From positions 1 to 64,000 of the forward strand of contig CAKQXY010000012.1 in the NCBI GenBank assembly GCA_934292725.1: a stretch of 64,000 nucleotides of DNA, read 5' to 3'. Each line of letters starts with the position of its first letter. The stretch's first letter is position 1. Both the position numbers and the translations under genes were made by a program. The notes beneath the pieces were generated by a model. The model was not told the origin of the DNA. It saw nothing but the letters and a program-made list of their open reading frames with translations, and made no database searches. Source of the DNA: an uncultured Lachnospiraceae bacterium (GTDB lineage Bacteria; Bacillota; Clostridia; Lachnospirales; Lachnospiraceae). Below, in pieces: positions 51,923-60,260 of the stretch.

Positions 51923-54406
51923 ATGAAAAAACAAATTATACTTTTTGTGCTCCTGTTGTCGCTTATGACAGCAGGAGTTTTTTCTTTACAGAATACGATT
52001 GGCTATGCAAGCGAGTCATCAGGAAGAAAGATCGTGACTATTGTTTTTGATGATTCATTTAGTATGGCAAATGAGAATCGCTACTCGAATGCTAATTATG
52101 CGATTCAGGCATTTATTGCGCTTTTAAATGAAGAGGATGAGCTTCATTTAATTTATATGAGTGATGCTGCAAGACAGCTGGCGGCGCAGCCGGGAAATTT
52201 TGATCCATCAGCGATTGCAAAAGATATTGACCTGACAAATCCGCAATCAGGTGCCGATCAGGTTAGAAACAATCCATGGCAGGGTGCAGGAACACCGTTT
52301 GGTGCAGTGCAGATGGGATATAATGAATTATTGTCTCATGAAGATACTGATCCTTCCACACAATATTATCTGATCGTATTGTCAGATGGTGGTTTTATGG
52401 ATGATGCGACAAATCAGATTACGATTGACACTGGGACTGTGCAGGGACAGTTTGAATCATTTTATGGAACATTGATGCCAAACCAGACACATATGAATAC
52501 ATATTATTTGGCAATTGGTGCAGAGGCGGTAGCGCTTACTGATCGGCCAGATCTTAACTTTCATGCGCAGACGGCATCAGATGGCCAGAGTATGATTCAT
52601 GCAATAGGAGCGTTGGCGGATACTATTTCAGGCCGCTATCGTCTTGATGCTTCAGAGATTTCTGTTTCTGATACGCTTGTCAGTTTTACCAGCGCACTGC
52701 CATTAAAGAGTGTGTCCTTTTTATCGCAGGGAAGAGAGGCAGCAGTATCTTCTGTCACTGGACCAAATGGCGAAAACTATGAAATAAGGCGAAACGTGAC
52801 TCTTGCACCAGATGGCTACAATGCCGATCCATCACTTTTTGGAAATGCAATCGTGACAGATGCAGGTGGTGCGAATATGCCTGCTGGTACATATCAGGTG
52901 CAGTTTACAGCAGGAGTTGATCCAGGCAGTCTGAATGTTATGATTGAGCCGGCTGTGGAGTGCCGTTTGGCTGTACAATATAATGGGGAGACAGTTTCGG
53001 CGGAAAAATTAGCAGAAATTCCAGAGGGAGAGACTGTTACGATCACGGCGCAGGCCGTTGAGAGCGGAACAGATACGGTAGTTGATAGTTCCTTTTTAGA
53101 GGAAGGAACTGCCAATACACTTGTCTACGAGGTAGATGGAAATGAAATTGCACGTTCCGATACAGGTGAGCTGACGATCACTTTGCAGCTTGGTGTGGGA
53201 CGCATAAGCGGACAAATACAGATGCCAGGCTTTTTGCCAAAGACGGCAGATGAGCGTTTTACGACAAAGTCAAAAGTTGTATATCGTGTAGAATCAGATG
53301 CAGCAGATGTATCCGTGCGTCAGAATGAGTTAGATTCCTGCGAAGAAATTCGCTTTTATCTTACAGCAGATGGCGTGAAAATGAGTGCTGAGGAAGCAAA
53401 GAATTATCCGCTTTCCACGCCAGTATTAACTGGTGCAGAGGTGGAGTATGAGTGGTACCAGGATGAGGAAAGTGGTGAGTGGATTTTTAAGCCAAAGGGT
53501 GAAACAGACAGTACTGGTACACTTACGGTTTATGTAGAAAATGAAGAATTAGAAGCATCAGGTCAGGCAGTTATTGAGGTAATTCCAAAGATACATTATC
53601 AGATCATACAGACTGGCGGACAGGATGCAAGCGTTGGGCAAACCGCTCTTGGTCGAATGGAGCCGATTTCATTCCAGATTACCGCAGACGGCGTGGCACT
53701 TAATAAAAAGGAAATCGAAGCATTAAAGACAGGACTAAACTTAAGCGTTGCATTTACAAATCGTTCCTTCTTTATCTGGAAGACAGGCGATCAGGACGGT
53801 GGCATCTCAGGCAGATGGCACATCGAAGAAGATGGAAACTGTGTTTACCAGCCACGTGGCCTTAGCTGGTTTTACGGAACGGGTGAGGTGACACTCGAAC
53901 TTCCAGAGGAGGCATCATGCACGGCAGTTTTTACAATAGAGGAAAGAAGTTTTCTTTATTGGATACCGATTGGATTTGTCTTATTCTCACTTTTTCTTCT
54001 CTGGTGTATCATAGGCTGGATTCGTCAGCCTAAATTCAACAATCAGATCATGGAGATTGTGGTATATACAAAGTTTGGAAGTGCAATTCAGGAATCACCG
54101 CGCATCAAGGTTATGAAGCGGCGCATCGGATTGATTCCATATCGTGCATGCCGAATGCGTGTAGGTGATCTTGTATTTATTGCAGCGCCAGGCCGAAAAA
54201 TCGTATTAGATAAGGATTGTGTGAGAGGACGCGTTGTATATTCAGGTAAGGTTCGGTTTATGGGAAGAAGTGCAGGAAACATGAAACGTTTGCTTCGTAT
54301 GATGGAACCGGCAAAGCGTGATGTGCGCATGGTGCGCGGCATGGAACTTTATGTGGCACCAGATAAAAATGCACAGGCGCTGACGGGATACCGTATTACA
54401 GGGTAA
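51923..54406 (+). CDS. membrane-anchored extracellular VWA-domain protein
   Basis: 827 residues. Signal peptide (1-29, hydrophobic core then IGYAS). The VWA domain spans about 36-240 with a complete MIDAS: D43-x-S45-x-S47 in FDDSFSM, T124 in GAGTPFG and D155 in VLSDGGF, so it can bind a divalent metal. Several beta-sandwich or Ig-like segments follow (about 245-665), two of them introduced by similar sentences (RVESDAADVSVRQNELDSCE and QIIQTGGQDASVGQTALGRM). A single membrane helix (about 674-698) leads to a basic cytoplasmic tail of about 130 residues (RIKVMKRRIGLIPYRACRMR). It is the first gene of a four-gene operon; its tail could contact the tubulin-like protein encoded 10 bases downstream. 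Confidence 0.82.
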   Translation: MKKQIILFVLLLSLMTAGVFSLQNTIGYASESSGRKIVTIVFDDSFSMANENRYSNANYAIQAFIALLNEEDELHLIYMSDAARQLAAQPGNFDPSAIAKDIDLTNPQSGADQVRNNPWQGAGTPFGAVQMGYNELLSHEDTDPSTQYYLIVLSDGGFMDDATNQITIDTGTVQGQFESFYGTLMPNQTHMNTYYLAIGAEAVALTDRPDLNFHAQTASDGQSMIHAIGALADTISGRYRLDASEISVSDTLVSFTSALPLKSVSFLSQGREAAVSSVTGPNGENYEIRRNVTLAPDGYNADPSLFGNAIVTDAGGANMPAGTYQVQFTAGVDPGSLNVMIEPAVECRLAVQYNGETVSAEKLAEIPEGETVTITAQAVESGTDTVVDSSFLEEGTANTLVYEVDGNEIARSDTGELTITLQLGVGRISGQIQMPGFLPKTADERFTTKSKVVYRVESDAADVSVRQNELDSCEEIRFYLTADGVKMSAEEAKNYPLSTPVLTGAEVEYEWYQDEESGEWIFKPKGETDSTGTLTVYVENEELEASGQAVIEVIPKIHYQIIQTGGQDASVGQTALGRMEPISFQITADGVALNKKEIEALKTGLNLSVAFTNRSFFIWKTGDQDGGISGRWHIEEDGNCVYQPRGLSWFYGTGEVTLELPEEASCTAVFTIEERSFLYWIPIGFVLFSLFLLWCIIGWIRQPKFNNQIMEIVVYTKFGSAIQESPRIKVMKRRIGLIPYRACRMRVGDLVFIAAPGRKIVLDKDCVRGRVVYSGKVRFMGRSAGNMKRLLRMMEPAKRDVRMVRGMELYVAPDKNAQALTGYRITG

Positions 54407-54416
54407 GCAGAAAGGT

Positions 54417-57400
54417 ATGGGTATTGGTATGGATGCATATGAGCAGATGGGAAGAGAACTTTTTGAAAAAAGTCAGGGTGCACCGATATTGCTTATTGGT
54501 ATGGGCGGTGTCGGAGGCCGCATTGTGGCACAGATAGATAAAATGCTGGCAAAGGATTCACCAAGGCGCGATAAGGTGGCGATTCTTGCAATTGACACAA
54601 ATGTAAAGGACCTTCGAAAGCTGCGTGAGCAGGGAATAGAGACAATTCAGATCAGCGATGAGCGTCTGGTTCGTCAATATTTGAAGGATCATCCTCAGTA
54701 TATGAGTTGGTTCCCGAATAACATTTTTTTGAATAACAGAGGAATGCTTGAGGGAGCCGGACAGATTAGAGCAATCTCAAGACTCGCAGCACTTGCTGCA
54801 GAGGAAGAAGGAAAGTTTCGTCCGATTGAAGAGGCAGTCAGAAAAATTGCAGCTGTCACGGGAAGCGGATTAAAGGAAAATATCATGACGATGGTTGTCG
54901 GATCAATATGTGGCGGTACAGGAGCCGGCATGTTTATCCAGATCCCATTTTATGTCAAAAAAATCATTCAAAAGGTGCTTGCAATTCCAAATGTGATGGT
55001 TAGAGGCATGTTTTTGGGACCTGATATTATGGCACCTATTCAGCCGGGAGATTTAAATCGTCAGGCTGTATATGTTAATGCATATGCCTGCCTAAAAGAA
55101 TTAAATGCGTTTTATCTATTGCAGAGACGTGATGCCTCATCGTCACTTCTTCGCATGGAATATTATGATTACGGAGAAAATGAGGATCTTGAGGCAGAGG
55201 TGATGGAGTCGCGTCAGATGTATCAGGCGATTGCAAAGGATCTTTCGTCAAAGGGAGTGGCTGTACTAGATGAAGAAATACCAGAGGAGGTACAGGAGGA
55301 ATATCTAAAGCGAAACGGAACTATTCCATATGATCATCTGTTTTTATTTGACAGCAGCTTTAATGGCGGCACGATCGGTCAAAAGCAGTTAGCCGAGGTA
55401 GAGCGCATGATTGCGTCCATGGCGTATGTGCATCTTCTTACAGATGTAGGAGAAAATGCGCTGTCTGTTGAGGATAACTTTATTCTTTCCACAATTGGAA
55501 GCAATGGTATGGCACGCTTTGGAAGTGCAGGTCTTTGCAAGATTATTTATCCTGGTGAGCAGATAATGCAGTATTGCTCAATGAGATGGATCACAGAGCT
55601 TGTTGATTCTTATTGGATGCGCATTGATAAGCGTTTTGAGGAAGAACTTATTCTGGCAAGGGAAGAACAGGCAATGAATCCGCGTATTCAGCTGCCTGGA
55701 ATTATCGAGCGTTATCAGGAGATTTTTTTGGAGGAGACATCAGGAGAATATGCAAGTATGGCATCATTATATGCTCAGGTTTTCATGCAGAGTGATGATG
55801 GAACAGATTTTTCACTTGCAGACCGCTTTTTGGAGCAGATTGAGGAGATGATAGAGGATGCGACTTCAAAGGAAAGCCTGCAGCGCCTTGGAGAATCATG
55901 CATGGATATTTCTATTGATCAATGGATTCAGTCGCCAGAAGCAGCAAGACAGGGAGTAGCAACAAATAAGCAGTCAATTAGAAATTATAGAGCTGCTGTC
56001 ATGAAGGTTATTGATGATACGAAATATTCACTTCCAAACCAAATGATTCCGGCAACGCTTAGCGCAATGATTCAGATGAGTGACCGCGACAGCTGTATTG
56101 CTCAGATTCTTGGTCGTGTGCATCCGATTGCGGCTCGTTACCTTTTATATGCGATTTTAGAGCAGACTGCGGCACGGGCAAGAGAGGCGAATGAGGATTG
56201 CTTTGGACTTGAGCTTGATCTGATCAGCACGGCAGATTATGATATAAGCGGCAAAAATCCAGGACTTCCGATAGAGGCTATTCTTGGAAAAAGGATGAAT
56301 CGCAAACAAATGCGTCAGGTACTTGAGGTGTATGAGGATGCGTCTGGAAGAACAGCTGCAAATTTGACTGCATATTTATCGGCGCAGCTTCGCGCAAATG
56401 TTTATGAGACGCTGCAAAAACGTCTTGAAAAGCTGTGTGATCTGTACAGACGTTTTTTCAATGTATTAGAAAGTTCTACGGATGATCTTAGAAGACAGAT
56501 TCGCGAGCTCAAAACGATGGGAAGACAGTCATCTGTAGGAGAACAATATATTTGCTGCAGTGAACCGTGTCTGGAAGCATTATATGAAAGATTTGCTCTT
56601 CTGTGTCAGAATACGGGTGCCGAGCTTCCACAGGAGTCAGCAAGAATGATTCTTCGAAATATTTACGGAGAGATGGAGCTGGAATTAAAGAAAAACAATA
56701 TGGAAGACCGCCGCAGAGAGGATATGGCTTATAATAACCGCATGAGGACGATATTTAATCAGGCGGTGGCAGAGGTGATGCAGCAAAAAGCGCGTGAGCA
56801 GGCTTCTTCTGTAGTGGAAATAAGTATATATGATGCATTTGCACTTGAGATGCAGACAGAGCTTGGCATTGTGCGTGAGCATGATCGTGTCCATTATGAT
56901 GCAATGCTGGATGCATGGATTAAAAGCAAGGTATCAGCTGCCATGACAATGGCACAGCCTTGGATCGGCATATGCAATACAGTTGGTGCGACAACTATGT
57001 CTGTTTATCTTGCAATGCATCCTGACAATGCTGTTAGAATGGATAATACACCATCTGTCGAGGCGACAGCAGCACGTTATTTAAAAGAACGCACAACACC
57101 ACAGGGTCATGCAGTTACTGTACTGATCCATGATAATTTCCGCCAGAATGAATTGATTTGCTATAAGGCACGCTACAACTTGCTCATTGAAAATCTTGAT
57201 AAATTCAAACGGGCAGGCGAGGCACATCGCTACTATGAGCAGCGAATCAACCGTATTGGTCAGCTGCCAGGTACGTCAAGAGAATCAGAGATCATTACTG
57301 TAATCAATCCTCATTTAAATAAATATTGGTGCGAGGAAGGTTTTCTTCCAAGTATTTATCCAGCGCAGCGAATTGTGGATGAAAAAAATAACATGCGAGC

Positions 57401-58115
57401 CTTTTTCTATGCACTAACACTTGAAAAGCCTTGCTGTGTGCGTTTGAAAAATACTAAGGGGAAAATATCATGGTGGTTTCTTCGTGGTATGGATACGATA
57501 CGTGTCAAGGCAGCTGGAGTGCCTATTGCAAGCTCATATGCAGATCTGTATGAAGCAATGAAATTTAACAGGGATATGAAATATACACTTTTATATTATG
57601 GAAAAAATCATCTGCATCGCATAAAGGCTCAAAGTATGCAGGATCAGCTAGAGCAGGAAATTTACACGCAGCCAATAATTGCTGATATGATTCAGCAGGA
57701 GAAAGAGCCAGACGATGAAAACATGCTTGATATTTTTGAAAAGATGTCAAGAAGTATGGAAAGTGCACATTTTAATCGTCTGCTAGAGGGATTGGCACAG
57801 TTTATTCGTGAGTATTGTGAGTACATGTTTGATAAAGATGAGGTCAAGGTAATATACGCATGCCGAAATATAAGAAATGCTATTGCCACCTTCTCAAAGC
57901 TTTATCAAAGAAGCAAACAGGAAAAGCTTACCTACAGAGAGGAACATTTATTGTCAGTTTTTCTTGAGCTTTATGAAGAAGATGACATGGCAGATTCAAA
58001 TGCAGGATTAAGCAAAGTACTTTATGATACTGAGGATCCGGATGCAGAAGCTGCAGCCGCAAAAGATGAGCCGGGCGAGAAAATTTTTACAGATGATTAT
58101 GATGATCTGGCCTAA
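54417..58115 (+). CDS. tubulin/FtsZ-superfamily protein, very large (tubulin_2-like)
   Basis: 1,232 residues. The N-terminal 400 residues look like the GTPase domain of the tubulin superfamily: ILLIGMGGVGGRIVAQID (residues 24-41), VAILAIDTNVKDL, and the nucleotide loop CGGTGAG at 165-171 in place of the FtsZ GGGTGTG. A clear T7 synergy loop was not identified. The remaining 800 residues are mainly helical with coiled-coil stretches (about 640-700 and 750-800) and no recognised motif. Membrane-associated tubulin-like proteins next to VWA proteins have been proposed as remodelling systems. No membrane helix. The first ATG is close to AAAGG; ATG 54429 is an alternative. Confidence 0.78.
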   Translation: MGIGMDAYEQMGRELFEKSQGAPILLIGMGGVGGRIVAQIDKMLAKDSPRRDKVAILAIDTNVKDLRKLREQGIETIQISDERLVRQYLKDHPQYMSWFPNNIFLNNRGMLEGAGQIRAISRLAALAAEEEGKFRPIEEAVRKIAAVTGSGLKENIMTMVVGSICGGTGAGMFIQIPFYVKKIIQKVLAIPNVMVRGMFLGPDIMAPIQPGDLNRQAVYVNAYACLKELNAFYLLQRRDASSSLLRMEYYDYGENEDLEAEVMESRQMYQAIAKDLSSKGVAVLDEEIPEEVQEEYLKRNGTIPYDHLFLFDSSFNGGTIGQKQLAEVERMIASMAYVHLLTDVGENALSVEDNFILSTIGSNGMARFGSAGLCKIIYPGEQIMQYCSMRWITELVDSYWMRIDKRFEEELILAREEQAMNPRIQLPGIIERYQEIFLEETSGEYASMASLYAQVFMQSDDGTDFSLADRFLEQIEEMIEDATSKESLQRLGESCMDISIDQWIQSPEAARQGVATNKQSIRNYRAAVMKVIDDTKYSLPNQMIPATLSAMIQMSDRDSCIAQILGRVHPIAARYLLYAILEQTAARAREANEDCFGLELDLISTADYDISGKNPGLPIEAILGKRMNRKQMRQVLEVYEDASGRTAANLTAYLSAQLRANVYETLQKRLEKLCDLYRRFFNVLESSTDDLRRQIRELKTMGRQSSVGEQYICCSEPCLEALYERFALLCQNTGAELPQESARMILRNIYGEMELELKKNNMEDRRREDMAYNNRMRTIFNQAVAEVMQQKAREQASSVVEISIYDAFALEMQTELGIVREHDRVHYDAMLDAWIKSKVSAAMTMAQPWIGICNTVGATTMSVYLAMHPDNAVRMDNTPSVEATAARYLKERTTPQGHAVTVLIHDNFRQNELICYKARYNLLIENLDKFKRAGEAHRYYEQRINRIGQLPGTSRESEIITVINPHLNKYWCEEGFLPSIYPAQRIVDEKNNMRAFFYALTLEKPCCVRLKNTKGKISWWFLRGMDTIRVKAAGVPIASSYADLYEAMKFNRDMKYTLLYYGKNHLHRIKAQSMQDQLEQEIYTQPIIADMIQQEKEPDDENMLDIFEKMSRSMESAHFNRLLEGLAQFIREYCEYMFDKDEVKVIYACRNIRNAIATFSKLYQRSKQEKLTYREEHLLSVFLELYEEDDMADSNAGLSKVLYDTEDPDAEAAAAKDEPGEKIFTDDYDDLA

Positions 58116-58148
58116 ACAAAAGCAGTGCGATAGTAAGGGGGTGAAAAG

Positions 58149-60260
58149 ATGCTGTATGTGGTGAATGTGGAAGCGTGTATTCATCAGGAAAATTATGGTA
58201 TTTTTTTCTATGAGCCTGCAGCAAAACAAAAAATAGAGCTGTTTGAGGCAAAATGGACATTTGAGTCACTGACAGATGCGTTTTCACAAATTGCAGCGCA
58301 TATAAACCGCCGCGAGTTTGAGGATAATGATTATCAGGTCATCGTATGTGTAAGAAAACATAAAAGAGCATCAAGACATCAGGTGAATGCACAGCGTATA
58401 TGGCATGACACAACTCTTTATGCAAAGACACTCACAGCAAGAGCACTTGAGCAGTCTGGTATGACATCTGTACTGACTTCATCGTATACAAGAAAGTTAA
58501 AAATTGTTTTTCAGTCTGAACAGGAATATTTTGGAAGTGCACAGCAGATAAGCAGCTGGGAGGAGGAACAGGAAGGACTTAGATCCTTTTTAGGAAGTCT
58601 GCAGGATGCGTGTGAGACTATACAAAATGATCAGAGTGATCATGAAAATATAGCTGGTGAGAAAAATTCATATGTCATGGTAGACAGCTTTGGACTGCCA
58701 TCAGTGCTTACTCCTAAGGAGTGGGAGAACACTCTTTTTCAGGCGCTTACTCTTGCAGTGCTTCACGCAAAGAAGGAATCTTCACAGACATGGCTTCAAA
58801 GAAGGATTCTTTCTGTAATGGAGGAAGAAAAGCTGCTTGACGAGAAAATGAGAATGCCAGAGGAAGAGCTTCCACAGGTTGATAATGTAAATTCGCCAGA
58901 TGAAATATCAGATGAGAATTATGGTGAATATATAAGCCATCGTCTTAGAAGTGTAATCGAAGGCAGTCAGATAGGGCGTGTATGTGAAGTTATTTATTGG
59001 CCGGTTGCAGCAAACAGCAGCCAGGCAAGCACACTTGCTATGTTTGGACTTGTGGAACTTTTGTGTACGCAAAAGGAAATTACACAAGAAAGCATACAGC
59101 GTTATTTGACACAGGGAGATCCTCGTGCTGCCAAACAATTGCAGGAACATTTTTTTACTGTTTTGGAAGGATACCGGTATCAGCTTAGAAAGAAACGTCA
59201 GCAGATCATACGTGAAATTCAGTCAGAGCGTGCAGATTTATATGCATCAAATGACAAAGATACATCTTTCGAGCAGGAACAAAGGATTCATATAGAGCCT
59301 TTGATGGTTCCGAGTGCACCGCAGGAATATCAGGAGCATTTAAAAAATGTAAAGATGCAGCTTGACATCTGTGAGCTTTCTTTAAAAGAAGGAAAGAAAA
59401 GTGAGATGAAGGAGCGCATAGAGCAGGCTTCTGATATCATTTTTCAGGCAACAGATGGTTTAGAGAATGAGCTTGTGGCATATCAAAAGGAGGCAGCGAA
59501 GACACTTTATAGGGAGATAGAGCAGTCAGCGTCAATTGGTTTTGAATCAATGTCATCAGTAAATAAGCCAAGCGAAACATTTATTCAAACAAAAAAGATA
59601 CAGAAACAAAAAACAGAAGCATCTGCAAAGGAAATGATCACAAAATGGAAGCATGACATGAATTTTCTTGTTCACTGCGCAAAGCTTACAGGATTTTTGC
59701 CATCATTTTTGTATCTGTGCGGCTGCATGGCATTTGTTTCAGGTGTCTATTTTCTAGTTCACAAGGGTGAAGGCGTACAGTCTGTGTATGCAGGTCTTTG
59801 TGCTATGGCTGTTATCATTATTTTTCTGGCAGCGGGCAGTTTTAATATTTCTGGCTATTTTATGAAGGAGATTCGTAAGAGCTATGCACATTTGCAAAAT
59901 CAGATAGAGCAAGTTTTGAAGGCGTATCAATTTAGAGCACAGGATTATGAAAATTGCCTGAATGAATGGCTGGGTGAATTTAATAAGCAGCAGTTCAAGA
60001 AAGATCAGGCACAAAAAAATCAAAGCAAAAATGATCAGGTATCAGCGCGTGCATGGCATCTTGCAAACATCAAGCGCATTTTAGATTTGCTGGATTCATT
60101 TGGGTTTGAGCAGAATAATCATGTGAACGTACAAACAGAAGATGCAACGATTGCATCACGCATTGTGCAGCCAATGGATTATAGTCAAAAAGAGCTTGGA
60201 AACGAATGCTATTGGCCAGTTTGGACAGAAAATGAGATTGAAAGGGGGCAGAGAAGGTGA
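58149..60260 (+). CDS. unknown large protein with two membrane helices, tubulin operon
   Basis: 703 residues, start behind AAGGGGGTG. Not recognised. An N-terminal globular part of about 140 residues (VVNVEACIHQENYGIFFYEP, YQVIVCVRKHKRA), acidic linker, helical middle with coiled-coil character (about 330-510), then two membrane helices (about 513-537 and 544-568) and a cytoplasmic helical end of about 130 residues. It is the third gene of the operon, 33 bases after the tubulin-like gene and overlapping the next by 4 bases. A bitopic membrane adaptor for the tubulin-like protein is one possibility. Confidence 0.6.
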   Translation: MLYVVNVEACIHQENYGIFFYEPAAKQKIELFEAKWTFESLTDAFSQIAAHINRREFEDNDYQVIVCVRKHKRASRHQVNAQRIWHDTTLYAKTLTARALEQSGMTSVLTSSYTRKLKIVFQSEQEYFGSAQQISSWEEEQEGLRSFLGSLQDACETIQNDQSDHENIAGEKNSYVMVDSFGLPSVLTPKEWENTLFQALTLAVLHAKKESSQTWLQRRILSVMEEEKLLDEKMRMPEEELPQVDNVNSPDEISDENYGEYISHRLRSVIEGSQIGRVCEVIYWPVAANSSQASTLAMFGLVELLCTQKEITQESIQRYLTQGDPRAAKQLQEHFFTVLEGYRYQLRKKRQQIIREIQSERADLYASNDKDTSFEQEQRIHIEPLMVPSAPQEYQEHLKNVKMQLDICELSLKEGKKSEMKERIEQASDIIFQATDGLENELVAYQKEAAKTLYREIEQSASIGFESMSSVNKPSETFIQTKKIQKQKTEASAKEMITKWKHDMNFLVHCAKLTGFLPSFLYLCGCMAFVSGVYFLVHKGEGVQSVYAGLCAMAVIIIFLAAGSFNISGYFMKEIRKSYAHLQNQIEQVLKAYQFRAQDYENCLNEWLGEFNKQQFKKDQAQKNQSKNDQVSARAWHLANIKRILDLLDSFGFEQNNHVNVQTEDATIASRIVQPMDYSQKELGNECYWPVWTENEIERGQRR

